DNA of 64,000 nucleotides from Bacillota bacterium. Its GTDB lineage: Bacteria; Bacillota; Clostridia; Lachnospirales; Lachnospiraceae. Both the position numbers and the translations under genes were made by a program. Under the pieces are notes generated by a model. The model did not search any database. It was given only the letters and a program-made list of their open reading frames with translations, and was not told where the DNA came from. This document shows positions 42,652 through 51,418 of the stretch, one piece after another (the stretch's first letter is position 1; each line of letters begins with the position of its first letter). The stretch spans positions 58,990-122,989 of the forward strand of contig JAEZKL010000013.1 in NCBI GenBank assembly GCA_023415475.1. The letters run 5' to 3'.

Positions 42652-43496
42652 GTAAGAGTACGAGCATACCTCAGTTAGTAATAAAGATAATAAAATACGT
42701 TGTTTGTATTGCCTTAGCAATATTAAGTATCTTACCGTTCTGGATCATGATCGTGAATGCAACCCGCAGTACCTATGAGATACAACAGCATGCTATCGCA
42801 TTTCTACCATCCCAATTCCTGTCCAGCAACTTTGAGGTATTGAAAGGAAAGAGCTTTAATGCGTTAAGAGGTTTTGTAAACTCGACAATCATATCAACAG
42901 GAGCGACGGCTTGTACGGTATACTTCTCCTCGTTGACTGCTTATGCGTTGGTTGCATATAACTGGAGAATGCGTCAACCATTCTTTACGTTCATTATGGT
43001 GATCATGATGATACCCTCACAGGTAACCAGTATCGGTTTTTATCAATTTATGTATAGAATCGGTATGACGAATAATTACCTTCCGCTGATCTTACCTGCG
43101 ATAGCCGCGCCTATCACAGTATTCTTTATGAGACAGTACTTATTGGCATCGCTTTCGATTGATATCGTGAATTCAGGAAGAATTGATGGCGCAGGGGAGT
43201 TCAGTATCTTCAATCGAATTATAATCCCGATTATGAAACCTGCAATAGCTACCCAGGCGATTTTCTCCTTTGTAAGTTCCTGGAACAGCTTATTCATGCC
43301 GATGATATTACTAACCGATTCTGATAAATATACAATGCCTATTATGGTAAGCTTACTGAGAGGCGATATTTATAAGACAGAATATGGCACAGTGTACTTG
43401 GGTTTGACACTCACCGTATTACCGCTATTTATCGTATATTTCTTATTATCTAAGTATATTATCGCCGGTGTTGCACTAGGTGGAGTAAAAGAATAA
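42648..43496 (+). CDS. Sugar ABC transporter permease (MalG/UgpE type)
   Basis: 282 residues with six helices and the EAA-like loop NSGRIDGAGEFSIFNRI. It overlaps the preceding permease by four bases. No ATPase gene is in this operon, so the importer probably uses a shared MsmK/MsiK-type ATPase encoded elsewhere, as many Firmicutes systems do. A terminator follows. Confidence 0.92.
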   Translation: MSKSTSIPQLVIKIIKYVVCIALAILSILPFWIMIVNATRSTYEIQQHAIAFLPSQFLSSNFEVLKGKSFNALRGFVNSTIISTGATACTVYFSSLTAYALVAYNWRMRQPFFTFIMVIMMIPSQVTSIGFYQFMYRIGMTNNYLPLILPAIAAPITVFFMRQYLLASLSIDIVNSGRIDGAGEFSIFNRIIIPIMKPAIATQAIFSFVSSWNSLFMPMILLTDSDKYTMPIMVSLLRGDIYKTEYGTVYLGLTLTVLPLFIVYFLLSKYIIAGVALGGVKE

Positions 43497-43511
43497 AATG
43501 TTTTGTTGTTT

Positions 43512-43545
43512 AAAAGCCATTGGATTGCGTATCTGATGGCTTTTT
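43512..43545 (+). terminator. Terminator of the sugar transporter operon
   Basis: AAAAGCCAT (43512-43520) pairs with ATGGCTTTT (43536-43544) with T residues following; the inner bases GGAT/ATC can extend it. Confidence 0.85.
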
Positions 43546-43631
43546 CAAATGTATTGAAAAATCATACTAACATGCAAGCGTTATAAGAACGAGCTGGTTA
43601 TTGATACACGATTGATCGAAAGGAGCTTGTC

Positions 43632-43994
43632 ATGAAAATAAGAAAAGCTTATACCTGCCCTCTTGAGATTGTACACGATATGATCAAAGGAAAATGGAAG
43701 TCGATTATTATTTTTAATTTAAGAGCTGATGCTATGTCACTGTCAGAGTTGGAGAAGAGTATAGAGGGAATCAGCCAGAAGATGCTTTTGGAGCAATTAA
43801 AGGAGCTAATGGACTTCGGAATCGTTGATAAACATAAATCAGCAGGGTATCCCTTACATGTGGAATACTTTTTAACGGAAACCAGAGGAAAAAATATTCT
43901 TCAAGCAATTCTTATTATGCAAGAGGCCGGAATTGGTTATATGTTGGAGCATGGCATGGGGGAAGAGCTGAAAAGAAAGGGTATCCTGATATGA
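43632..43994 (+). CDS. HxlR family transcriptional regulator
   Basis: 120 residues. The family pattern is clear: YTCPLEIVHDMIKGKWKSII with the N-terminal Cys that senses electrophiles or oxidants in some members, then LSELEKSIEGISQKMLLEQL (winged helix recognition helix) and YPLHVEYFLTETRG. GAAAGGAG precedes the ATG. It probably regulates the cysteine hydrolase gene 83 bases downstream, or itself. Confidence 0.9.
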   Translation: MKIRKAYTCPLEIVHDMIKGKWKSIIIFNLRADAMSLSELEKSIEGISQKMLLEQLKELMDFGIVDKHKSAGYPLHVEYFLTETRGKNILQAILIMQEAGIGYMLEHGMGEELKRKGILI

Positions 43995-44077
43995 TACCCA
44001 CAAATAAGTAAGTAATTTACATAGTTGCAAAGTTTAGATATAGTAATCTCATCATAGTATGTATGGGAGGTTCTATC

Positions 44078-44617
44078 ATGAATTCAGCACTTGTTTTAAT
44101 TGATATTCAAAACATTTATTTTACCGAGGGAGAATATAAGTTAAGTAATCCGGAGAAAGCAGCAGAAAATGCGGCTAGGCTTTTGCATTATTTCATACAG
44201 AAAAAGCTGCCGGTAATCCATGTAAAACATCTGTTTGACAATGCAGGGTATCAGGAACCGGTTGATTATCTACGAGCCTTTCATCAATGTGTTACTCCGA
44301 TGCCGGAGGAAACAGTGATAGAGAAGCATTATCCCAGCTCCTTTCTTGGGACAAAGCTGCAGGAGGTATTGAAATCACAGGGAATTAAAGAGCTGGTAAT
44401 TGCAGGTATGATGTCACATATGTGTATTGATACCACGGTTCGGGCGGCGCAGGATTATGGATATGAGGTAACCCTGATCGAAGATGCCTGTACCACCAAG
44501 TCCTTGGCCTATCAGGACGAAATAATAACAGCAGATCTAGTTCATAAGGTGTTTATGGCATCGTTGCAGTCAGTATTTGCCAAGGTGATCACTACGGATA
44601 CATTTTTATTTAGCTGA
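44078..44617 (+). CDS. Isochorismatase-family cysteine hydrolase
   Basis: Start at 44078 with GGGAGG (44065-44070) seven bases upstream; an in-frame ATG at 44063 would include that site. 179 residues with the catalytic triad: Asp in LVLIDIQNIYF, Lys in VIEKHYPSSF, Cys in AGMMSHMCIDTTVRAA with the cis-peptide motif before it. It hydrolyses an amide or related bond; nicotinamidase-like specificity is not assured. Probably in the HxlR regulator's unit. Confidence 0.85.
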   Translation: MNSALVLIDIQNIYFTEGEYKLSNPEKAAENAARLLHYFIQKKLPVIHVKHLFDNAGYQEPVDYLRAFHQCVTPMPEETVIEKHYPSSFLGTKLQEVLKSQGIKELVIAGMMSHMCIDTTVRAAQDYGYEVTLIEDACTTKSLAYQDEIITADLVHKVFMASLQSVFAKVITTDTFLFS

Positions 44618-44756
44618 TGTTAAAAAGTAATAAGTCCATTACCTAGAATCTGATGTGACAATTCAGTAATGACATTCAGCGTATAGTCATCCTGGTGCTC
44701 GAACAAGAAATTAACATTCGTAAGCATCAGATGAGCTTTCAAGGGCGAGCTTCTCC

Positions 44757-44837
44757 GGTTCGCGTTCACATATGTGCAATCAAGCTTGCAGAATGTGAAC
44801 AAACATGGTGTTATTCGCATTGCTCACATTTGCTTAC
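44757..44837. repeat. Palindromic intergenic element, copy B
   Basis: GTTCACAT (44764-44771) and ATGTGAAC (44793-44800) form an inverted repeat. TTGCTCACATTTGCTTAC (44820-44837) is the exact reverse complement of 26573-26590, and TTATTCGCA (44811-44819) is that of TGCGAATAA at 26645-26653 in copy A. The order of parts differs between copies. The rest of the 320-base gap (44618-44937) shows no gene. Confidence 0.55.
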
Positions 44838-44847
44838 GCGCAAATAA

Positions 44848-44886
44848 AAGGTCTCCTATGATATATGTATTATCATAGAAGACCTT
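44848..44886. terminator. Terminator of the flavodiiron gene (usable in both directions)
   Basis: A 16-bp stem, 44848-44863 with 44871-44886 (arms AAGGTCTCCTATGATA and TATCATAGAAGACCTT, one wobble), on a seven-base loop; the minus-strand side ends in TTTTATTT. Confidence 0.85.
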
Positions 44887-44937
44887 GCCATACGTGTATC
44901 ATATGGAATTACTGAGATTTTTTCACAGACTCCATAA

Positions 44938-46143
44938 TTAATTATTCTGAAGAGATTCATAGATTGCATCCGCTAATGCATCTAATTCAAATTCCTTCTC
45001 TGCCTTGATCGTCGAGCGCACATCCAGAGGAGTTCCGATAATCTCCATGTTGTTCATTGCATCAATCTGTTCCTTCATGGATTTCATAGCTGCACTTGCC
45101 CAGGAGTGATTACCTATGATGGATACCTTACGATCCTTCAGACCAAGTACTGCCATGTCCTTAAGTAGAGCATCCATAACAAAATAAAGATGCATATTAT
45201 AAGTAGGAGAGCCGATTACCATATGACTGTATTTCCAAAGATCAGAGATGATATAGGATGGATGAGTTTTCGATACATCATACATCTTCATATCACGAAC
45301 ACCGCGAATTGCCAGCTTATTAGCCAGCGCATTCATTACATTCTCGGTATTGCCGTACATGGACGCATAGACCAGCACGACACCTTTTTTCTCTGGCTCA
45401 TAGCGGCTCCATTTATCATATTTATCAAGGATAAATGGAACATCCTGATTCCGCCAGATCAGTCCATGCAGAGCGCAGATCATATTAATCGGTACACTGA
45501 CAAGTTTTTTGAATAAAGCCTGAACCTGTTGACCGTAACGGCCGACGATGTTCGAGTAATAACGTCTTGCCTCATCCATGTCCTTTTCATCCACTTCATC
45601 AGCAAAGAGATTACCTGCGTCGGCACCGAAGGAGCCAAAAGCGTCTGCAGAGAACAGAATTCCCTGACTTACTTCATAGGTTATCATGACCTCGGGCCAG
45701 TGTACCATAGGTGCCATATAGAAACGAAGAGTATTCACTCCGAGTGACAGTTCTTCGCCCTCCTTTACCTCTTGATAATTTGCCTTAAGATCCATGTTAT
45801 AGAATTGCTCAATGAACTGGAAGGTTTTCTTGTTACCGAAAATCTTCACATTCGGATATCTACGGGCGATTTCTTCAATATTAGCGCAATGGTCCGGCTC
45901 CATATGATTAATAATCAAATAGTCAAGACTACGACCTCCGAGGACATGCGTTACATTCTCAATATAAAGATCGCTGATAGAGCGATCGACCGTATCAATT
46001 AATGCGGTCTTCTCATCCATGATAAGATAGGAATTATAGGCAACACCATTCGGAAGGGGAAACATATTCTCGAACAGAGCTAAGCGCCTGTCGCTGCCTC
46101 CCACCCAAAACACTTTCGGTGCTATTTCCTGAACACAATACAT
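44938..46143 (-). CDS. fprA: Flavodiiron protein (FprA-type A flavoprotein)
   Basis: 401 residues. The metallo-beta-lactamase-like domain carries the diiron ligands H80, E82, D84, H85 (NHMEPDHCA), a further His in MVHWPEV, Asp in FSADAFGSFG and His in CALHGLIW. The flavodoxin domain starts near residue 255 (VYASMYGNTENVMNAL). It reduces oxygen to water, or nitric oxide to nitrous oxide, using electrons from rubredoxin or a similar donor, protecting an anaerobe. AGGAGGTTG precedes the ATG. Confidence 0.93.
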   Translation of the reverse strand: MYCVQEIAPKVFWVGGSDRRLALFENMFPLPNGVAYNSYLIMDEKTALIDTVDRSISDLYIENVTHVLGGRSLDYLIINHMEPDHCANIEEIARRYPNVKIFGNKKTFQFIEQFYNMDLKANYQEVKEGEELSLGVNTLRFYMAPMVHWPEVMITYEVSQGILFSADAFGSFGADAGNLFADEVDEKDMDEARRYYSNIVGRYGQQVQALFKKLVSVPINMICALHGLIWRNQDVPFILDKYDKWSRYEPEKKGVVLVYASMYGNTENVMNALANKLAIRGVRDMKMYDVSKTHPSYIISDLWKYSHMVIGSPTYNMHLYFVMDALLKDMAVLGLKDRKVSIIGNHSWASAAMKSMKEQIDAMNNMEIIGTPLDVRSTIKAEKEFELDALADAIYESLQNN

Positions 46144-46595
46144 AGTACAACCTCCTAAAAACTATTTATGATATATTATTATGCCATAAACGCTATAAAC
46201 TATTGAATGACATATTAAAAACTACATTATTTATATTGTACTACATAAATATACAGGAAAACAAGTACCTATTGTGAAGAAAGAACATCTTCACATTCAG
46301 AAGTTTATGCCTGCAATTCTTTAAAGTATAAAGAACACAATTGGGACAAACGAACTCAAGGGAAGTATATATATAACAGTATTGAATGCATAAGAATCAA
46401 AAAAGCATAATACAAGTGATAATTAACAATAATATTGCTGATAATCCGATATATCATGTTGATTAATAAGATAAAATAGACTAAAATAAGAGAAGAGATA
46501 CATTCATGAACTAAGTGCTATCAAAATGTAAGGTAACCGGTAACAGGAGTTCATAATTATAATAGGCTGCAAAAGAGCAGCATGAAGGTGATAAA
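46144..46595. other. Divergent A+T-rich intergenic region
   Basis: 450 bases between the flavodiiron gene and the transglycosylase gene. It should hold both promoters. I see no gene, hairpin or repeat worth a separate entry. Confidence 0.5.
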
Positions 46596-47405
46596 ATGGC
46601 TGAAATAAATGTGATTTCTAAGGTTGATGCAAAGAGTACCCAAAATACTAGTACAGTGAAGAAGAATAACGATAATAATGATTTCTCATCGTTATTGGGT
46701 GAGACCAAGACATTGGACGAGATTTTTGATCAGGCGGCTAAGGAGTATAATGTGTCTGTTGAACTTCTGAAAGCAATCGGAAAGGCTGAGTCTAATTTTA
46801 ACCCTAATGCAGTATCACGCTGTGGTGCTCAGGGTGTTATGCAATTAATGCCTGCAACGGCGAAATCCTTAGGGGTCACCGATTCCTTTGATGCGGAACA
46901 AAACATAATGGGTGGATCAAAATATATCTCCGGCTTATTGAAAAAGTATGACGGTGACACAAAGCTTGCACTGGCTGCCTATAATGCCGGAAGCGGGAAT
47001 GTAGCGAAGTATGGAGGAATACCTCCTTTTGAAGAAACTCAGAATTATGTAAAGAAGGTTATCAATTATATGAAACAGGGTTCGGATACAGGCGGTGCTT
47101 TCGTAAATGTCGATACCACGGAGCGGCCGAATACTCAGCCCAGAGCAACTGCTGCCCCGGCTCCGGTTCAAAATAATTATGCTTTTATAATTGCCAATAG
47201 TGTCAGTGGATCTGATAACTACTTGGAAAGCTTAGACGCGATATTTTCCTATGAGGATTATCTGAAATTCCTGGATCTACTGATAAAGGAAGAAGAGGAA
47301 CAGAAGGATAAGTCCGTGAAAGAGGACAAGTCAAATTATACTACCCAGGATATTACCTATAATGTTCCGGTGATGAATCTGTTGAAGGACCAGAAATTTA
47401 TCTGA
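46596..47405 (+). CDS. SLT-type lytic transglycosylase without signal peptide
   Basis: 269 residues. The transglycosylase domain spans about 40-155: AIGKAESNFNPNAVS (catalytic Glu), CGAQGVMQLMPATAKSLG and LALAAYNAGSGNVAKYGG. It cleaves peptidoglycan to 1,6-anhydro ends. The N-terminus is polar (MAEINVISKVDAKSTQ), with no signal peptide or membrane helix. The C-terminal 110 residues are Pro/Ala-linked and acidic, unassigned. It is either exported by a non-Sec route, such as a flagellar or holin-type one, or it is an assembly factor. AAGGTG precedes the ATG. Confidence 0.8.
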   Translation: MAEINVISKVDAKSTQNTSTVKKNNDNNDFSSLLGETKTLDEIFDQAAKEYNVSVELLKAIGKAESNFNPNAVSRCGAQGVMQLMPATAKSLGVTDSFDAEQNIMGGSKYISGLLKKYDGDTKLALAAYNAGSGNVAKYGGIPPFEETQNYVKKVINYMKQGSDTGGAFVNVDTTERPNTQPRATAAPAPVQNNYAFIIANSVSGSDNYLESLDAIFSYEDYLKFLDLLIKEEEEQKDKSVKEDKSNYTTQDITYNVPVMNLLKDQKFI

Positions 47406-47447
47406 TTATTGTACATAGGTTGATAGGCTAGGTAGGAGGTCTAATAT

Positions 47448-47906
47448 ATGAAGCAGGAATTCGAGGCAGTGATCAAAAAGGTGGAAGGTATTAACGGAGC
47501 ATATGTAGAGCCTCCCTTTGATGTAGAGAAAGTATTTGGAGCCAAGAGGGTGAAGGTTTTGGCTACCTTCGACGGAGTTCAATATCGTGGCTCTCTTGTA
47601 CGCATGGGTGGCTGTTATATGATAGGCATGACTCAGGAGCTTCGAAAACAAATCGGTAAAGAACCGGGAGACCTCGTAATGGTTACCGTTGAAAAGGATG
47701 ATGAAGAGAGAATACTGGAGGCACCTGTAGATTTTATGGAGTCATTAGCTAAGAACAGTACGGCTCTTGCAACCTATGAAAAGCTTTCCTTTACCGGAAA
47801 AAGGGACTATGTACTCTGGATCACGGATGCCAAGAAGGAAGAGACAAGGAAGGATCGAATTGAGAAATCAATCGCTAAGCTTTCTGAGGGAAAAAAATTA
47901 AAATAA
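47448..47906 (+). CDS. DUF1905 / YdeI-like (OmdA) protein
   Basis: 152 residues. The N-terminal DUF1905 beta-barrel text is FEAVIKKVEGINGAYVEPPF, then VKVLATFDGVQYRGSLVRMG and IGKEPGDLVMVTVEKD. The C-terminal helical OmdA-like segment is YEKLSFTGKRDYVLWI. Function unknown; it is a small soluble protein. TAGGAGG precedes the ATG. A terminator follows. Confidence 0.75.
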   Translation: MKQEFEAVIKKVEGINGAYVEPPFDVEKVFGAKRVKVLATFDGVQYRGSLVRMGGCYMIGMTQELRKQIGKEPGDLVMVTVEKDDEERILEAPVDFMESLAKNSTALATYEKLSFTGKRDYVLWITDAKKEETRKDRIEKSIAKLSEGKKLK

Positions 47907-47916
47907 TGACTTATAT

Positions 47917-47951
47917 AAGGTCCGGTTTCCATATGGAAAATCGGACCTTTG
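47917..47951 (+). terminator. Terminator after the DUF1905 gene
   Basis: AAGGTCCG (47917-47924) pairs with CGGACCTT (47942-47949), and TTTCC/GGAAA extends the stem inward. Confidence 0.75.
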
Positions 47952-48128
47952 TAATTTTTAAAATACCAGCTGTTTTGGTTAAAATAAGATTAAAAATCGG
48001 CAATTATAATAGTATTTTACCTAAGATAAGTTATAATAAAATCAATATTAATGAGTTGCAAATAGCCAACGGGTCGCATCATGTTTCGAACGGTTTAAGT
48101 ATATTATAATTTATATAGGGGGTAGTTT

Positions 48129-48602
48129 ATGAAAATTGGATTATTTGTACATTCGCTCACCGGTAATACATTATCTGTTGCAGAACAGTTAAAGGAAAAG
48201 CTTCAAAAAGGCGGGCATACCGTTGAATTAAGGCGGCTTGAGCCGGTGGGTGGCGAGGATAAGAACGAGATCGACATTAACCGGATCAGTTTCCAGCCGG
48301 AACCGGAAATAAGCGGATATGACTATGTTATCATAGGTGCTCCGGTAAGAGGGTTTTCGATATCACCGGTGTTAGCCGCTTACTTGAATATGGTTCCGTC
48401 TCTAAAAGGGCAGAAGATAGATCTTTTTGTCACACAGGCATTTTCTTATAGCTGGATGGGTGGGAGCAATGCAATTAAACAGATGAGGAGTGTCTGCGAA
48501 AAAAAGGGTGCCGTCGTAGGGAATACCGCGGTTGTTAACTGGAAGAATAAGAAGAAGGAAGCACAGATACAGGAGCTTTTAGATATATTGGGTAAAAAAT
48601 AA
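48129..48602 (+). CDS. Flavodoxin-like protein
   Basis: 157 residues. The phosphate loop VHSLTGNTLSVAEQL is a classical flavodoxin signature, with GYDYVIIGAPVRGFSISP and FVTQAFSYSWMGGSNAI as the other FMN-contact regions. It is a small electron carrier or FMN oxidoreductase. GGGGGT precedes the ATG and a terminator follows. Confidence 0.85.
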   Translation: MKIGLFVHSLTGNTLSVAEQLKEKLQKGGHTVELRRLEPVGGEDKNEIDINRISFQPEPEISGYDYVIIGAPVRGFSISPVLAAYLNMVPSLKGQKIDLFVTQAFSYSWMGGSNAIKQMRSVCEKKGAVVGNTAVVNWKNKKKEAQIQELLDILGKK

Positions 48603-48612
48603 ATTATCAATT

Positions 48613-48661
48613 AAAAAAGAGCCGGACCGGCAGCATGATTTGCACCGGCCGGTTCTTTTTA
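48613..48661 (+). terminator. Terminator after the flavodoxin gene
   Basis: AAAAAGAGCCGG (about 48615-48625) pairs with CCGGTTCTTTTT (48649-48660), with CCGG boxes inside and a T run after. Confidence 0.85.
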
Positions 48662-48700
48662 TCGGATAGGAAGTAGTTGCTTTGCAGCCCGCTCGGGGCG

Positions 48701-48743
48701 AAAGTGTCAGAATTCTGACACTTTGTTCTCAATATTGTATAAT
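48701..48743 (+). promoter_or_regulatory. Promoter with a perfect 24-bp palindromic operator ahead of the aldehyde dehydrogenase gene
   Basis: Positions 48701-48712 (AAAGTGTCAGAA) are followed by their exact reverse complement at 48713-48724. CTGACA (48715-48720), inside the right arm, is the -35, and TATAAT at 48738-48743 is the -10, with a 17-base spacer. A dimeric repressor bound here would block polymerase. The regulator gene is not in view. Confidence 0.75.
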
Positions 48744-48855
48744 ATCAGATTGAAAACAACGATCGAAAGGACTACAATTGAAGAAAATAGGTTTTTTCCA
48801 ATATAAGCATAATTAAGTTTTAATAGAAAGTCATAGATTGGAGGGTTATTCGAAT

Positions 48856-50223
48856 ATGCAGGATATTATTACAACATTAGAGCTGCAAAGACATTATTTT
48901 GCCGGGGGGAAAACAAAGCATATCAGTCATAGATTAGAATTACTGAAAAGGCTCGAGCATAGCATCATAAAGCATGAAACGGATATAATGGAGGCTCTTA
49001 GGAAGGATTTAAATAAGTCGTCCTTTGAAGCATATGCAACCGAAATCGGTATGGTCCTGGAAGAGATCCGATTTGTCAGTAAGAATTTGAGAGGATGGGC
49101 AAGACCAAGACAGGTAAGGACTCCGATTACTAATTTTCCATCTGTTAGCCGGATTTATTCCGAACCATTTGGTGTTGTTCTTATTATGTCTCCCTGGAAT
49201 TATCCGTTCCAATTAGCCATCTCACCCTTGGCGGGAGCAATCGCTGCCGGGAATTGTGCGATTGTTAAGCCCTCGAACTATTCTCCTAACACCTCAGCAG
49301 TGATCGAACTAATTCTATCGGAGACATTTCCTAAGGAATATGTAGCCGTTATTCAGGGTGGAAGAGAAGCAAACCAGTCCTTATTAGAGCAAAAGTTTGA
49401 CTATATCTTCTTTACCGGTAGTGTGGCGGTAGGCAAGACGGTTATGAGAGCTGCCTCGGAGCATCTGACACCGGTTACACTGGAATTGGGGGGTAAGAGC
49501 CCCTGTATTGTGGATGAAACTGCTAATCTGGAATTAGCGGCAAGACGTATTGTATGGGGCAAATTCCTTAATTCCGGTCAGACCTGTGTGGCTCCGGATT
49601 ATCTTCTGGTACATCATAGTGTTAAGGCTGCTCTTCTCGATCGGATGAAAAAGTACATTCATCAGTTTTATGGCGAAGATGCCTCTATGAATGAGAGCTT
49701 TCCGAAGATCATCAATGAGAAGCATTTTGATCGCTTGCTGGGCTTGATGAAAAACGAAAGCATTGTAATTGGTGGTACTTCTTCCAGAGAAAGGAATCAG
49801 ATATCACCGACGATACTCGATCATATCAACTGGGACAGCCCGGTTATGGCAGAAGAAATCTTTGGACCGATCCTGCCGGTATTGGAGTTTAAGAATTTAA
49901 ACGAAGTGATTACTATGGTGAATAACCAACCAAAGCCGCTGGCACTTTACTATTTTACCACAAAGAAAGAGAATGAAAGAAGGATAATCGGCAGTATTTC
50001 TTACGGTGGCGGTTGCATCAATGATACAATCATGCATCTTGCTACCTCTCATCTGCCCTTTGGAGGTGTAGGGAATAGTGGAATGGGCAGGTATCATGGT
50101 AAAGATAGCTTCGATACCTTCTCTCATAAGAAAAGTGTCCTAAAGAAAGCGAATTGGCTTGATGTACCATTGAGATATCCTCCTTATAAGAATCATCTTA
50201 AGACCTTAAAGAGACTTATGTAG
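48856..50223 (+). CDS. Aldehyde dehydrogenase (ALDH3-like, class of YwdH)
   Basis: Start at 48856 (MQDIITTLELQRHYF), with GGAGGG at 48840-48845; a TTG at 48838 overlaps that site. 455 residues. MSPWNYPFQLAISPLAG, FTGSVAVGKTVM, LELGGKSPCIVD (general-base Glu) and NSGQTCVAPDYLL (catalytic Cys) are complete. It oxidises aldehydes with NAD(P). The short length and lack of the N-terminal extension fit the ALDH3 group. Downstream is a DMT transporter, 43 bases away. Confidence 0.9.
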   Translation: MQDIITTLELQRHYFAGGKTKHISHRLELLKRLEHSIIKHETDIMEALRKDLNKSSFEAYATEIGMVLEEIRFVSKNLRGWARPRQVRTPITNFPSVSRIYSEPFGVVLIMSPWNYPFQLAISPLAGAIAAGNCAIVKPSNYSPNTSAVIELILSETFPKEYVAVIQGGREANQSLLEQKFDYIFFTGSVAVGKTVMRAASEHLTPVTLELGGKSPCIVDETANLELAARRIVWGKFLNSGQTCVAPDYLLVHHSVKAALLDRMKKYIHQFYGEDASMNESFPKIINEKHFDRLLGLMKNESIVIGGTSSRERNQISPTILDHINWDSPVMAEEIFGPILPVLEFKNLNEVITMVNNQPKPLALYYFTTKKENERRIIGSISYGGGCINDTIMHLATSHLPFGGVGNSGMGRYHGKDSFDTFSHKKSVLKKANWLDVPLRYPPYKNHLKTLKRLM

Positions 50224-50266
50224 ACCATACGATTGGCTTCCAAGTAGAAGCAGAACGGAACTGTAC

Positions 50267-51379
50267 ATGAACAGAACAAGAAATAATTTGTACGATAAAA
50301 AGGCAGTAGGTCGGGGAGCCGCTATCACAGCGGTATTCGCTGCAGCATTATATGGCATCAGTTCGCCGATATCGAAGCTTTTATTACAAGAACTTCCCCC
50401 AACCCTGATGGCTGCTTTATTATATCTGGGTGCAGGAATTGGAATGCTGGCAGTTCGATTTGCCGGAAGCTTACGTTTTCGGGAACAGAAGGAAGCGAAG
50501 CTGACTAAGAAGGAGCTGCCCTATGTGATAGCGATGGTTCTGCTGGACATCGCTGCACCGATTCTGTTAATGTTTGGTTTATTGTTCTCAGAGCCTGCCA
50601 ATGTAGCCTTGTTAAATAATTTTGAGATTGTAGCTACCTCTTTCATAGCCCTGTTTCTGTTTAAGGAAGCAATCGGACGAAGGATGTGGATCGCCATCGG
50701 TTTAATCAGCTTATCCAGTATCGTACTTTCATTGGAGGGAACAAGGAGCTTACACTTCTCCATCGGCTCCTTGTTCGTCCTACTTGCCTGCTGCTGTTGG
50801 GGCTTTGAGAATAATTGTACCAGAAGGTTATCGATCAAGGATCCGGTACAGATTGTTATAATTAAGGGAATCGGTTCGGGGCTTGGTGCATTATCAATAT
50901 CGCTCTTAATCGGTCAATATAGCAGACACATTCCTTCTTTACTATCTGCAATGCTGTTAGGCTTTATCGCTTATGGCTTAAGTATTTACTTTTATATCAA
51001 GGCACAAAGGGAATTAGGGGCTGCCAGAACCAGTGCTTATTATGCCACAGCACCCTTTATCGGAGTGGTTATCTCCTGGATTATTTTCAAGGAAGGAATT
51101 ACGGTACAATTTCTGATTGCCCTTGCAATTATGCTGTTGGGCAGCTACTTTGCTGTATCTGAGGTTCATTATCATCCACATATCCATGAAGGGGTAACTC
51201 ATGAGCATACACATAGCCACGCAGAGGGTCATCATACCCATATTCACGATCAGGAGGTTATCGGTGAACACAGCCATGTTCATACACATGAACCGATAAG
51301 ACACAATCATGCACATACTCCGGATACCCATCATAATCATGTGCATGTTAAGCATAAGCAGCCGGACGAGAACATTTAG
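50267..51379 (+). CDS. EamA/DMT transporter with a histidine-rich C-terminal tail
   Basis: 370 residues. About 1-300 are a ten-helix drug/metabolite transporter with two EamA repeats (AALYGISSPISKLLLQELPP; ALLNNFEIVATSFIALFLFK; IAYGLSIYFYIKAQRELGAA). The last 69 residues are a hydrophilic tail with about two dozen His in HxH patterns (THEHTHSHAEGHHTHIHD and more). The tail is likely to bind zinc, nickel or cobalt and is usually seen in metal transporters, so metal transport or metal-gated export is possible. Probably co-transcribed with the aldehyde dehydrogenase. Confidence 0.85.
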   Translation: MNRTRNNLYDKKAVGRGAAITAVFAAALYGISSPISKLLLQELPPTLMAALLYLGAGIGMLAVRFAGSLRFREQKEAKLTKKELPYVIAMVLLDIAAPILLMFGLLFSEPANVALLNNFEIVATSFIALFLFKEAIGRRMWIAIGLISLSSIVLSLEGTRSLHFSIGSLFVLLACCCWGFENNCTRRLSIKDPVQIVIIKGIGSGLGALSISLLIGQYSRHIPSLLSAMLLGFIAYGLSIYFYIKAQRELGAARTSAYYATAPFIGVVISWIIFKEGITVQFLIALAIMLLGSYFAVSEVHYHPHIHEGVTHEHTHSHAEGHHTHIHDQEVIGEHSHVHTHEPIRHNHAHTPDTHHNHVHVKHKQPDENI

Positions 51380-51418
51380 TCAATCTTAAATAACAGAATT
51401 ATTGGAGGGGAAAACATT

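Noticed and set aside
40136..43496. Complete sugar importer including ATPase
   Set aside because: Neither strand near the permeases encodes Walker A plus LSGGQ; the ATPase must be elsewhere.
47906..48109. 67-codon frame after the DUF1905 gene
   Set aside because: It runs through a clear terminator stem-loop and has no ribosome site.
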